Positions 1-7,197 of a stretch of DNA of 20,886 nucleotides are shown one piece after another. This stretch comes from a virus, in IMG/VR virus record IMGVR_UViG_3300010373_000146, positions 1 to 20,886 of that record; one strand, written 5' to 3'. Position numbers and translations under genes: made by a program. Below the pieces are notes generated by a model. It worked only from the letters and a program-made list of their open reading frames with translations, was not told where the DNA came from and did not search any database. Position 1 is the stretch's first letter; every line of letters starts with the position of its first letter.

Positions 1-7
1 AAAGGGT

Positions 8-442
<435 letters not shown>

Positions 443-458
443 GAGCGGCGGAGGGGCC

Positions 459-704
459 GTGCGCAAGTTCTTGGTGGAGCATCTGACCAGCGAGATGGAG
501 GGCCAGCTCCTCACGGGCGGGCGCCTCCCTGCTGGTGCCTACAACCTCGAGGTCCGGCCGGCCTGCACCACGCGCGCGAATGAGTTCGACGTGCTCGTGG
601 ACGGCGTGGTGGTGCGTCATGGCCTCTCGAAGGGGCGCGCGCTGAAGGTTGCCGCGATGCTGCGCGCGGCCTACCGCGAGGCGTGGATGGGGAGGCAGGG
701 GTGA
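459..704 (+). CDS. Small conserved-looking phage protein, unknown function
   Basis: An 81-residue protein starting at GTG 459, with GGAGG at 450-454 four bases upstream. I do not recognise the family. The middle reads like a short beta-rich unit (AYNLEVRPACTTRANEFDVLVDGVVV) followed by a basic helix (KGRALKVAAMLRAAYREAW), an arrangement compatible with a small nucleic-acid-binding or accessory protein, but that is only inference. Its TGA (702-704) overlaps the GTG start of the methyltransferase gene (GTGA), so the two are probably translationally coupled. Confidence 0.6.
   Translation: MRKFLVEHLTSEMEGQLLTGGRLPAGAYNLEVRPACTTRANEFDVLVDGVVVRHGLSKGRALKVAAMLRAAYREAWMGRQG
689..695 (+). promoter_or_regulatory. 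Shine-Dalgarno site deciding the methyltransferase start
   Basis: GGGGAGG lies five bases upstream of GTG 701 and inside the end of the preceding gene. It supports GTG 701, not GTG 683, as the methyltransferase start. Confidence 0.6.
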
Positions 705-1432
705 AGTGCGCCTGTCGCCACGAGGCGCCGCACACGCCCGCGTGCACCGCGCCGGCCTGCCGCTGCCCGAAGCTTCGGCCGCTCGCGCCGCTGCCTTTCC
801 AGCTTGGCGGCTGGGCCTGCATCTACGCGGATCCGCCGTGGCCTGAAGAAGGCGGTGGTGGCCGTGGGTGCCAGAACCACTACGACACGATGGAGCCGGA
901 AGAGATCGCCGCGATGGAGGTGTCGACCATCGTTGCGCACGAGGCGCACCTCTGGCTGTGGCTCACCAACAACTTCGCCGAGGACGGTTTCAAGGTGGCG
1001 CGCGCGTGGGGCTTTCGCCCCGTCACGCTGATCACCTGGCCGAAGAAGCGCCAGGGACTAGGTCATTACGCGTTCGGGAAGACCGAGCACTGCCTTCTCG
1101 CCGTGCGAGGAGACCACAGCATTCGGATTGGGCAGACCACCACGCTCCTGGACCCTTGGGAGCACCCCGAGCGCAAGCACAGCGCGAAGCCGCCGCAGAT
1201 GCGCGAGCGAATCGAGCGAGTGACGCCGGGCCCGCGGCTGGAACTCTTCGCTCGCGTGGCTGCGCCTGGTTGGAGCGCGTGGGGGAATCAAGCGCCCGGC
1301 GCCGAAGTCATTTCGATCGCCGGCCGGGCGTGCGCTTGGTGCGGAAAGCCGGGCGAGCTCGCGCCATGCGACGGCGCAATGGCCTGCGAGGTGTGCCGTT
1401 CGACTCGAGCACGAGCTGGGGAGGCGATGTAG
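701..1432 (+). CDS. MT-A70 family DNA N6-adenine methyltransferase
   Basis: Predicted to transfer a methyl group from S-adenosylmethionine to the N6 amino group of adenine in DNA. The start is taken as GTG 701, which overlaps the preceding TGA and has GGGGAGG at 689-695 five bases upstream; GTG 683 is in frame but has no such site. The product is 243 residues. The catalytic DPPW motif is at 44-47 in IYADPPW, followed by the family pattern of a YDTM segment, HLWLWLTNN, ITWPKKRQGLGHYAFGKTEHCLLAVRG and a KPPQMRERIER block, all typical of phage MT-A70 proteins. The N-terminus (about 3-24) is rich in Cys and His, and the C-terminus has a likely zinc site C211-x2-C214 ... C229-x2-C232. No restriction enzyme is adjacent, so it is probably an orphan methyltransferase for self-protection or regulation. 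Target site unknown. Confidence 0.88.
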   Translation: MKCACRHEAPHTPACTAPACRCPKLRPLAPLPFQLGGWACIYADPPWPEEGGGGRGCQNHYDTMEPEEIAAMEVSTIVAHEAHLWLWLTNNFAEDGFKVARAWGFRPVTLITWPKKRQGLGHYAFGKTEHCLLAVRGDHSIRIGQTTTLLDPWEHPERKHSAKPPQMRERIERVTPGPRLELFARVAAPGWSAWGNQAPGAEVISIAGRACAWCGKPGELAPCDGAMACEVCRSTRARAGEAM

Positions 1433-2350
1433 ATGGCCCGGACGCGACAACTTCACCCGGAGTTCTTCAAGCACGAGGACCTTGGCGCGCTCTCGCCGCT
1501 CCACCGGCTGCTCTTCCAAGGCATGTGGTGCGAGGCCGACCGGGAGGGTCGGCTCGAGGACCGGCCGAAGCGGCTGCGAGCAACGTGGCTGCCTTACGAC
1601 GACGCTGACGGGGACAAGCTGGTTGACGACCTGGTCGCCCGCAAGCACGTGGTCCGGTACGAGGTCGGCGGCCTGAAGCTGCTCCTGATTCCGTCCTTCA
1701 AGCGGTGGCAGAAGGTCCACCCGAGCGAAGTGGAAAGCAAACTACCCGGTCCTACTACCGATTCCGGACGGAGTGAGAACTCACTCCACGTGGATTTGAA
1801 GCCCACTCCAGGTGGAGTTGGAAATCTGCCTTTGCCTTCTTTGCCTTCTCAGTCTTCTTTGCCTACCAGCGACCTGCAGCAGCCGGTCGCGGCATCGCCC
1901 CCGACTCCGCCTCCCGAGTCGCGCCTCACCGGCAAAGACCTGCGCGAGCGCTGGAACGCCTCGCTCGTCGACGGCTCGAAGCGACCGCCGTGGGAGGAGT
2001 TCTCGGCTGCCCAGGAGCTTCAGGCCGACCGTGCTGCGCTGGAGTTTGATCGCGGCAAGTGGGACCGCTTTTTCGCCGTCCTCCGCGTCTCGGCGTTCCT
2101 GAACGGCTTCGGGGCGAAGGGCTGGGCGCTGACGCCGCGCAAGCTGCTCGCGGAGCCGCGGCGCTGGGTCGAAGCGGCGCTCAACGGCGAGTACTCGGGC
2201 CCAGGCGACATGCGCGAGCCCGAGCAGGAACCGGAGCCGGCGGCCGTCATGTGCCGCGAGCACCCGGACCGCCGCGCAGTGAACCCAGTGGCTGCTGTTC
2301 CGCAGTGCGGAGACTGCGCCTTTGCCGACTTGCGACCGAGACCTGCATGA
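1433..2350 (+). CDS. Phage replication-organiser-like protein (winged-helix N-domain)
   Basis: A 305-residue protein from ATG 1433, directly after the methyltransferase stop, with GGGGAGG upstream. Residues 1 to about 100 follow a pattern common in phage replication-module proteins: FFKHEDLGALSPLHRLLFQGMW, then EADREGRLEDRPKRLRA, and RYEVGGLKLLLIPSFKRWQK, probably a winged-helix DNA-binding domain. Residues about 103-165 are a Pro/Ser/Thr-rich linker. The C-terminal domain (about 165-265) has W-DRFFAVLRVSAFLNGFG and GWALTPRKLLAEPRRW, like the second domain of phage O/DnaD-like initiators. The tail has C274-x2-H277 and C292-x2-C295, a possible zinc site. By analogy with lambda O it may bind the origin and recruit host helicase. 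The linker-coding DNA holds origin-like repeats. The domain pattern is recalled, not searched. Confidence 0.6.
   Translation: MARTRQLHPEFFKHEDLGALSPLHRLLFQGMWCEADREGRLEDRPKRLRATWLPYDDADGDKLVDDLVARKHVVRYEVGGLKLLLIPSFKRWQKVHPSEVESKLPGPTTDSGRSENSLHVDLKPTPGGVGNLPLPSLPSQSSLPTSDLQQPVAASPPTPPPESRLTGKDLRERWNASLVDGSKRPPWEEFSAAQELQADRAALEFDRGKWDRFFAVLRVSAFLNGFGAKGWALTPRKLLAEPRRWVEAALNGEYSGPGDMREPEQEPEPAAVMCREHPDRRAVNPVAAVPQCGDCAFADLRPRPA
1770..1863. other. Candidate replication origin inside the replication gene
   Basis: Three elements are seen directly. A perfect inverted repeat with 8-base arms around AA lies at 1770-1787 (GGAGTGAG / CTCACTCC). Two iteron-like direct repeats, CACTCCASGTGGA with 12 of 13 bases identical, start at 1782 and 1804, exactly 22 bases apart or about two helical turns; the first contains the 10-base palindrome TCCACGTGGA (1785-1794). 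A pyrimidine-rich stretch follows at about 1821-1863 with roughly 43% GC in its first 40 bases, holding a perfect tandem 9-mer TTTGCCTTC at 1831-1839 and 1840-1848 and a partial third copy at 1858. Lambda-type phages place their origin iterons and AT-rich stretch inside the initiator gene. Function is inferred. Confidence 0.4.
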
Positions 2351-2724
2351 GCTTCCGAGCGCGAAAGGTCGACGACAACCAGCGCGCCGTGGTCAAGGCG
2401 CTCGAGGCACACGGATGCCGCGTGCAATCGCTCGCCTCGGTCGGGAATGGCTGCCCGGACCTCGTCGTGGGTTACCGCGGGCGGCTGTACCTGCTCGAGG
2501 TCAAGAACCGCGACGGACGCGGGCTGGGACTCACCGAGGCCGAGGCCGCTTGGCACCAGCGCTGGGCGGGCATGGTCGCGGTCGTGGACGGCATCGACCA
2601 GGCGCTGCTCGCGGTGGGCATTCGGAAGCCGCAGCCTGGGTGCATGGTCTGCCAGGCCGGCAGCCTGGAGCACCCCATCGATTGCCCGTGTCTGTGCCAC
2701 GCCAAGAACCGGAGGGGAGAGTGA
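2347..2724 (+). CDS. VRR-NUC domain nuclease
   Basis: A 125-residue protein of the VRR-NUC branch of the PD-(D/E)XK nuclease fold, predicted to cut branched or other structured DNA during phage replication or recombination. Start ATG 2347 overlaps the previous TGA (ATGA). The N-terminal half has the whole family signature: DDNQRAVVKALEAHGCRV, then GNGCPD with P37-D38, LVVGYRGRLYLLEVKN with E51 and K53 of the E-x-K motif, and GLGLTEAEAAWHQRWAG, where the family usually has L-T-x-x-Q. The C-terminal tail adds a Cys/His cluster C99-x2-C102 ... H109 ... C113-x-C115-x-C117-H118, which is not part of the catalytic fold and may bind zinc. Small standalone VRR-NUC proteins are common in phage replication modules. 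Confidence 0.85.
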   Translation: MSFRARKVDDNQRAVVKALEAHGCRVQSLASVGNGCPDLVVGYRGRLYLLEVKNRDGRGLGLTEAEAAWHQRWAGMVAVVDGIDQALLAVGIRKPQPGCMVCQAGSLEHPIDCPCLCHAKNRRGE

Positions 2725-3062
2725 AGCCGATGGACAAAAGTGGAGTCGCGCCCGCCAATCTCGAGTACCCAGAGCCGCGCACGCCAGCGGAGGCCATCAA
2801 GCTCATCGATCGCGCGTGCTCAGACGCGCTCAAGGTGCTTCGGCAGTGCGGCCAGTCGGAGGCTGAAGCTCTGCCAGCTGTCGCGGGCCGCGCGCTCAAG
2901 AACGCCTGCATCGCGCTGTTCCTCGGCGGCCGCACCAACTACGAGATCCGCCGGCTCTTCAAGACCTCCATCCCGGTCCTGCGCGCCCAGTTCGAGGAGG
3001 AGCTGAAGCAGGCGGTGGAGCAGAGCCAGCGCCGCATCGTGCGGCCGGGAGAGCCCCATTGA
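2721..3062 (+). CDS. Small HTH-like phage protein, unknown function
   Basis: A 113-residue protein from GTG 2721, which overlaps the nuclease TGA (GTGA); GGAGG at 2711-2715 precedes it. ATG 2730 is an alternative start. I do not recognise the family. The central region is helical (AIKLIDRACSDALKVLRQCG). The C-terminal third, about residues 70-100, reads ALFLGGRTNYEIRRLF followed by KTSIPVLRAQFEEEL, which resembles the helix-turn-helix of small phage terminase or regulator proteins, where a short turn separates an eIrrlf helix from a recognition helix. Lying two genes upstream of terminase it could be a DNA-binding packaging or late-gene factor, but this is inference. Confidence 0.6.
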   Translation: MKPMDKSGVAPANLEYPEPRTPAEAIKLIDRACSDALKVLRQCGQSEAEALPAVAGRALKNACIALFLGGRTNYEIRRLFKTSIPVLRAQFEEELKQAVEQSQRRIVRPGEPH

Positions 3063-3355
3063 GCTGCGCGTTCGACGGCTGCCAGCGCCAGGCGGCGCGC
3101 GGTGGGTACTGCTGGGGCCACGTCCAGCAGCAGTCCCGCGGCCAGCCGCTGCACGAGCTGCGGTTCTACGGTGAGCCCCTCACCCGGCTCTACGAAGCGG
3201 CGATCCGGTTCTACGAGGTCGACGAGGACGACGAGCACCGCGCCGCGGCCGACAACCTCCGCACGGCCGCGCTGGCCTACGCGTGGCACGTGCTCCGGAA
3301 GCAGGTCCGCAAGGTGCCGAGTTTGTCCACCTTGCAGGCCATCCTGCGAGGGTGA
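3059..3355 (+). CDS. Small zinc-finger phage protein
   Basis: A 98-residue protein starting at TTG 3059, overlapping the preceding TGA (TTGA), with GGGAGAG at 3047-3053 five bases upstream. The N-terminus carries a compact likely zinc site: C3-x4-C8-x9-C18-x2-H21, in the context CAFDGCQRQAARGGYCWGH, followed by QQQSRGQPLHELR. This Cys-rich knuckle is known from phage HNH and related DNA-binding proteins, but no HNH catalytic motif is present here. The rest (about 35-98) is helical, with an acidic stretch EVDEDDEHRAAADNLR and a basic C-terminus. It ends overlapping the small terminase gene. Function unknown; DNA binding near the packaging genes is plausible. Confidence 0.65.
   Translation: MSCAFDGCQRQAARGGYCWGHVQQQSRGQPLHELRFYGEPLTRLYEAAIRFYEVDEDDEHRAAADNLRTAALAYAWHVLRKQVRKVPSLSTLQAILRG
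3316..3330 (+). repeat. 15-base repeat, copy 1 (ahead of terS)
   Basis: Identical to 7536-7550. It lies in the 3' end of the zinc-finger gene, 21 bases upstream of the terS GTG. A regulatory role is only inference. Confidence 0.3.
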
Positions 3356-3906
3356 GCCGGAGCCCCCAGAAGCCGCTGACGGCCAAGCAGCAGGCCTTCG
3401 TGGCGCAGTACCTGGTCGACAAGAACGCGACCGCGGCCGCGGTGCGCGCGGGCTACTCCGAGAAGACCGCGGCGAAGATCGCCTCGAACCTGATGAAGAA
3501 GCCGGCGGTGAGGGCTGCCGTCGACTCCGCCGTGGCCAAGCAGCTCGAGCGCGTGGAGGTCTCGGCCGACGAGATCCTGGCCGGCCTCAAGCGCGTGGCG
3601 TTCTTCGACATCGCCGAGGCGTACGAGGAGACGGGCAAGGGCGACGAGCGCGGCGAGAACCGCATGCGCTCAGTGCGGGACATGCCGCGCGACGTGCGTG
3701 ACGCCCTCGCCGGCATCGACGTGCACTACGACGGCAAGGACGAGCCGGGCTACGTGGTGAAGCTCAAGGTCGACGGCCGGCTCAAGGCTCTCGAGCTCCT
3801 CGGCAAGTACCGCAAGCTGTTCACCGAGAAGGTGGAGCACTCGGGCGCCGTGAGCGTCGAGATCGTCGACCCCTACGCCGAGCCGCCGAAGGAGCCGAAG
3901 CCGTGA
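3352..3906 (+). CDS. terS: Terminase small subunit (Terminase_2 family)
   Basis: Recognises the phage DNA and loads the large subunit for packaging. The start is set at GTG 3352, which overlaps the upstream TGA (GTGA); the frame is open further upstream but runs through the previous gene. The product is 184 residues. The N-terminal HTH domain is classic: LTAKQQAFVAQYLVDKNATA, AAVRAGYSEKTAAKIASNLM and KKPAVRAAVDSAV, close to the Terminase_2 consensus. The middle (VSADEILAGLKRVAFFDIAEAY) and C-terminus (KLKVDGRLKALELLGKYRKLF) also match this family. The end is Pro/Glu-rich. No strong Shine-Dalgarno site is visible, so translation probably depends on coupling to the upstream gene. Confidence 0.88.
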   Translation: MSRSPQKPLTAKQQAFVAQYLVDKNATAAAVRAGYSEKTAAKIASNLMKKPAVRAAVDSAVAKQLERVEVSADEILAGLKRVAFFDIAEAYEETGKGDERGENRMRSVRDMPRDVRDALAGIDVHYDGKDEPGYVVKLKVDGRLKALELLGKYRKLFTEKVEHSGAVSVEIVDPYAEPPKEPKP

Positions 3907-5264
3907 CGGCGTCCAATGCGGCCGCCACGCGTCCCAAGGTCCGCGTGTCGCTGCCCTACAAGCCCCGCGCCCATCAGCGCGCCGCGCACGCGCTGCTGAT
4001 GACCGTGCGCTTCCTGGTGCTCGTCTGGCACCGGCGGTGCGGCAAAACTCTCTTCGCGGTGCTCGAGCTCTTCCTTGGCGCCCTCCAGTGCAAGCTCGAG
4101 CGTGGCCGCTTCGCGTACATCGCGCCGCAGCTCAACCAGGCCAAGGGCATTGCCTGGGATTACTTGAAGACGCTCGCGCGCTCGGTCCCGGGCACGGTGA
4201 TCAACGAGGCGGAGCTCTGGGTCGAGTTGCCCACCGGCCACCGCGTTCGAATCTACGGTGCGGACAACCCCGACGCCTTCCGCGGCCTCTACTTCGACGG
4301 CGTTGTGATGGACGAGCTGGCGCAGATGAAGCCACAAGTGTGGGGGCAGATCATCCGCCCCGCGCTCGCTGACCGTCAGGGCTGGTGCATCTTCATCGGC
4401 ACGCCGAAGGGCGTGAACCTGCTCTCCGAGCTCTACTACCGCGCGCTCAAGGGCGAAGAGGGCTGGGCGGCCGACCTGAAGCGGCACTCCGACACCAACG
4501 CGCTCTCGGAGGAAGAGCTCGCGCAGATGCGCCGGGAGATGACCGAGGCCGAATGGGCACAGGAGATGGAGTGTGACTTCAACGCGGCGGTGGAGAACGT
4601 TCTCATCAACCTGGCCGACGTGCTCAAAGCCCAGGAGCGGAGCGCGCTCGAGGCGGACTTCTCGTTTGCGGCGCGCGTGATCGGTGTTGACTGCGCTCGG
4701 TACGGCGGAGACCGGAGCGTCATCGCCTTCCGCCAGGGCATCGTGGCCTTCCGTCCAAAGATCCTGCCCGGGATGGACACGATGTCCCTCGCCGGCGCCG
4801 TGGCCAAGGTAATCGACGACTGGCATCCGGATGCCACGTTCATCGACATCGGCAGCTTCGGCGCTGGCGTCTTCGACCGCCTCAGGCAGCTGGACTACGA
4901 CGTGATCCCGGTGGACTTCGGCGGGAAGCCGTCGAACCCCAAGTACGAGAACAAGCGCGCAGAGATCTGGGACGAGATGCGGGAATGGGTGGCCACCGTC
5001 GGCTGCCTGCCCGACATCCCAGAGCTGCGTGAGGACCTCCCGGGCCCGCGCTACACGTACAAGAACAAACGCGGCCACATGCAGCTCGAGAGCAAGGAAT
5101 CAATGCTCGCGCGCGGCGTGCGAAGCCCGGACGTGGGCGACGGCTACGCTTGCACGTTCACGATGCCGGTGCAGCCCAAACCGAAGATCAACATCCCTGG
5201 CCACCAAGAAGGCTACGCGGTGGGCCACGACTACGACCCCCTCGACGTGAAGCGGTTCAAGTGA
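3903..5264 (+). CDS. terL: Terminase large subunit (ATPase-nuclease)
   Basis: The motor that drives DNA into the prohead and cuts the concatemer. GTG 3903 overlaps the terS TGA (GTGA). The product is 453 residues and intact. The ATPase domain has a Walker A-like WHRRCGKT at 42-49 and a Walker B VVMDE with D137-E138. The C-terminal RNase H-like nuclease has its acidic residues in VIGVDCARYGGDRS (D263), TFIDIGSFGAG (D315) and SPDVGDGYA (D410 and D413). A conserved IFIGTPKG segment, the usual coupling region, follows Walker B. The packaging type (cos, pac or terminal repeats) cannot be told from the sequence alone. Confidence 0.95.
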   Translation: MTASNAAATRPKVRVSLPYKPRAHQRAAHALLMTVRFLVLVWHRRCGKTLFAVLELFLGALQCKLERGRFAYIAPQLNQAKGIAWDYLKTLARSVPGTVINEAELWVELPTGHRVRIYGADNPDAFRGLYFDGVVMDELAQMKPQVWGQIIRPALADRQGWCIFIGTPKGVNLLSELYYRALKGEEGWAADLKRHSDTNALSEEELAQMRREMTEAEWAQEMECDFNAAVENVLINLADVLKAQERSALEADFSFAARVIGVDCARYGGDRSVIAFRQGIVAFRPKILPGMDTMSLAGAVAKVIDDWHPDATFIDIGSFGAGVFDRLRQLDYDVIPVDFGGKPSNPKYENKRAEIWDEMREWVATVGCLPDIPELREDLPGPRYTYKNKRGHMQLESKESMLARGVRSPDVGDGYACTFTMPVQPKPKINIPGHQEGYAVGHDYDPLDVKRFK

Positions 5265-5278
5265 TTGGAGGCAGGACC

Positions 5279-5503
5279 ATGGGCACTCCCACCGGAAATA
5301 CTGCGGCGATCCCCGCACTGCCGAACAACGGCGACTACACCGACTGGCTGCTCAAGGGCCGCCAGGCCGCGATGCGCACCATCGCCGCTCGCCGCGGCCA
5401 GGCCAGCACCTTCCTGTCGATTCCCTCGACGGGCACGTCGTCTCTCTTGGGCGGCGGCATCGGCTCGACCGGCAACGGCACGGGCAACACCGGGGGTGCG
5501 TAA
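5279..5503 (+). CDS. Small phage protein between terminase and portal
   Basis: A 74-residue protein starting at ATG 5279, with GGAGG at 5267-5271 seven bases upstream. The middle has a short helix (DYTDWLLKGRQAAMRTIAARRG) and the second half is Gly/Ser/Thr-rich (GQASTFLSIPSTGTSSLLGG). Small proteins with an R-R-G-x-A-S-T-x-L motif and a Gly/Leu-rich end occur between terminase and portal in many podoviruses and siphoviruses; I recall the pattern but not a function. The gene ends in a run of five G (5492-5496) just before its TAA, immediately in front of the portal reading frame, which has no ordinary start codon. Confidence 0.6.
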   Translation: MGTPTGNTAAIPALPNNGDYTDWLLKGRQAAMRTIAARRGQASTFLSIPSTGTSSLLGGGIGSTGNGTGNTGGA

Positions 5504-5514
5504 GGGCTACCTCA

Positions 5515-7197
5515 ATCGAGAAGCGCAAGCGCCTGCAGCGGCGCCTGGACGCGCTGAAGTCTCATCGCAGCCAGTGTGAGATCCAGTGGCGCAAGATCTC
5601 CTGGTTCATCTCGCCGCGCCGCACTCGGTTCTTCACGACCGAGGCGGAGTCGTCGGGCCAGAGCAAGGAACAGCACATCATCAACAGCACGCCCACCACG
5701 GCCTCCCGCACGCTCGCGGCCGGGATGATGGCGGGCATCACGTCGCCGGCGCGCGAGTGGTTCCGGCTCACCACGCCCGACGAGGAGCTGGCCGACGAAG
5801 GGGACGTGAAGAACTACCTCTACGTCTCGATGAAGCGGATGCTCTCGGCGCTCGCCCGCGGGTTCGTCTACAAGGACCTGCACACGCTCTACGGCGACAT
5901 GGGGGACTTCGGCGTCGGCGTCGTCTTCATCGACTCCGACCCGGTCGACCTCATCCGCAGCTACTCGATCCCCATCGGCGAGTTCTACCTGGCGCAGGGC
6001 CCGAACGGCCGCGTGGACACGCTGTTCCGCGAGACCAGCCTCACCGTGGGCCAGCTCGTGAAGAAGTTCGGCATCGAGGCGTGCTCGAACCGCGTGCGCG
6101 ACCTCCACGGGCAGAACCTGCTGGACGAGAACATCCCCGTGATCCACGTGGTGATGCCGCGCGAGGACTACGACCCCGACAAGGCCGACTCGCTGAACAT
6201 GCCGTGGGCCTCATGCTGGTTCGAGGTGGGCGCCACCGAGATGGGACTGCTCGGCGAGAGCGGCTACAACGAGTGCCCCTTCATCGCGCCGCGCTGGAAC
6301 ACGACCGGCAACGACGTGTACGGCACGGGCCCCGGCCACGCCGCCATCGGCGACGCGATGACGCTCCAGCTCAAGGAGCGGAAGAAGAACCAGGGCATCG
6401 AGCGCATCGTGGACCCGCCGCTCATCGGGCCCAAGCCGCCCACGGGCAAGGCCATCTCGATGATGCCCGGCGCGCTCAACTTCTCGGAGGGCCCGGCCAC
6501 CGGCAAGCAGTTCGAGCCGCTGGTGGTGGTGCCGCCCGAGGCGATCTCGGTCATCGACAACTCGATCCGCCAGGACGAGCAGCGAATCGACACCGTCTAC
6601 TTCGCGAACCTGTTCCTGATGCTGAGCCAGGAGCAGGAGGGCGGCCAGCCCATCACCGCGCGCGAGGTCGCCGAGCGCGCGCAGGAGAAGCTGCTGCAGC
6701 TCGGGCCGGTGATGGAGCGGCTCGAGGGCGAGGCGCTCAATCCGCTGGTGGAGCGCATCTACGGCATCCTCAACCGCGCGGGCCGACTGCCGCCGGCGCC
6801 GGCGGTGCTGCAGGGCGCGAACTTGCTCGTCGAATACCTGTCGATCATGGCCCAGGCTCAGAAGGCCGTGGGCATGGGCGCGATCCAGCAGTTCGCCGCG
6901 TTCGTCCAGAACGTCGCCGAGGCCAAGCCGGAGGTCCTCGACAACGTGGACACCGACCAGATGGTGGCCGACGTGGCGGACATGCTCAGCGTGAACCCGC
7001 GCATCATCGTGGCGGCAGACAAGGTCGCGAAGCTCCGCGCCGCGCGTGCGCGCCAGCAGCAGGCGCAGGCGGCCTCTGAGCAGGCGATGGCGGGGGCGGT
7101 GGCTGCGAAGAACCTCGCGGGCGCGGACATGAGCGGTGACAACGCGCTCACGCGCCTCGGTGGAGTGCCTGCCGCGCAGGCCGGGAGCGTCCAGTGA
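5515..7197 (+). CDS. Portal (head-to-tail connector) protein
   Basis: Forms the dodecameric ring at one capsid vertex through which DNA enters and leaves. The portal signature is clear: EIQWRKISWFISPRRTRFF near the start, INSTPTTASRTLAAGMMAG and SPAREWFRLTTPDE, then the wing and stem region and a C-terminal alpha-helical barrel rich in Ala, Gln and Met. The length of about 560 residues fits T7 gp8-type connectors. The start is a problem: the first in-frame ATG/GTG/TTG is ATG 5725, which would remove about 70 conserved residues including the 'wrkisWFIsPRR' block. The reading frame is coding-like from about 5509. ATC 5515 sits eight bases after AAGGG (5502-5506) and is the best-placed initiation site; a one-base frame error after GTG 5496 is the alternative. 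The end overlaps the next gene (GTGA). Confidence 0.88.
   Translation: MEKRKRLQRRLDALKSHRSQCEIQWRKISWFISPRRTRFFTTEAESSGQSKEQHIINSTPTTASRTLAAGMMAGITSPAREWFRLTTPDEELADEGDVKNYLYVSMKRMLSALARGFVYKDLHTLYGDMGDFGVGVVFIDSDPVDLIRSYSIPIGEFYLAQGPNGRVDTLFRETSLTVGQLVKKFGIEACSNRVRDLHGQNLLDENIPVIHVVMPREDYDPDKADSLNMPWASCWFEVGATEMGLLGESGYNECPFIAPRWNTTGNDVYGTGPGHAAIGDAMTLQLKERKKNQGIERIVDPPLIGPKPPTGKAISMMPGALNFSEGPATGKQFEPLVVVPPEAISVIDNSIRQDEQRIDTVYFANLFLMLSQEQEGGQPITAREVAERAQEKLLQLGPVMERLEGEALNPLVERIYGILNRAGRLPPAPAVLQGANLLVEYLSIMAQAQKAVGMGAIQQFAAFVQNVAEAKPEVLDNVDTDQMVADVADMLSVNPRIIVAADKVAKLRAARARQQQAQAASEQAMAGAVAAKNLAGADMSGDNALTRLGGVPAAQAGSVQ

Noticed and set aside
3873-5078. 401-codon open frame on the - strand
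   Set aside because: Opposite the intact large terminase gene, whose Walker and nuclease motifs are all on the + strand.
5586-7079. 497-codon + frame inside the portal gene
   Set aside because: Out-of-frame shadow of the portal; Arg/His/Gly-rich and without motifs.
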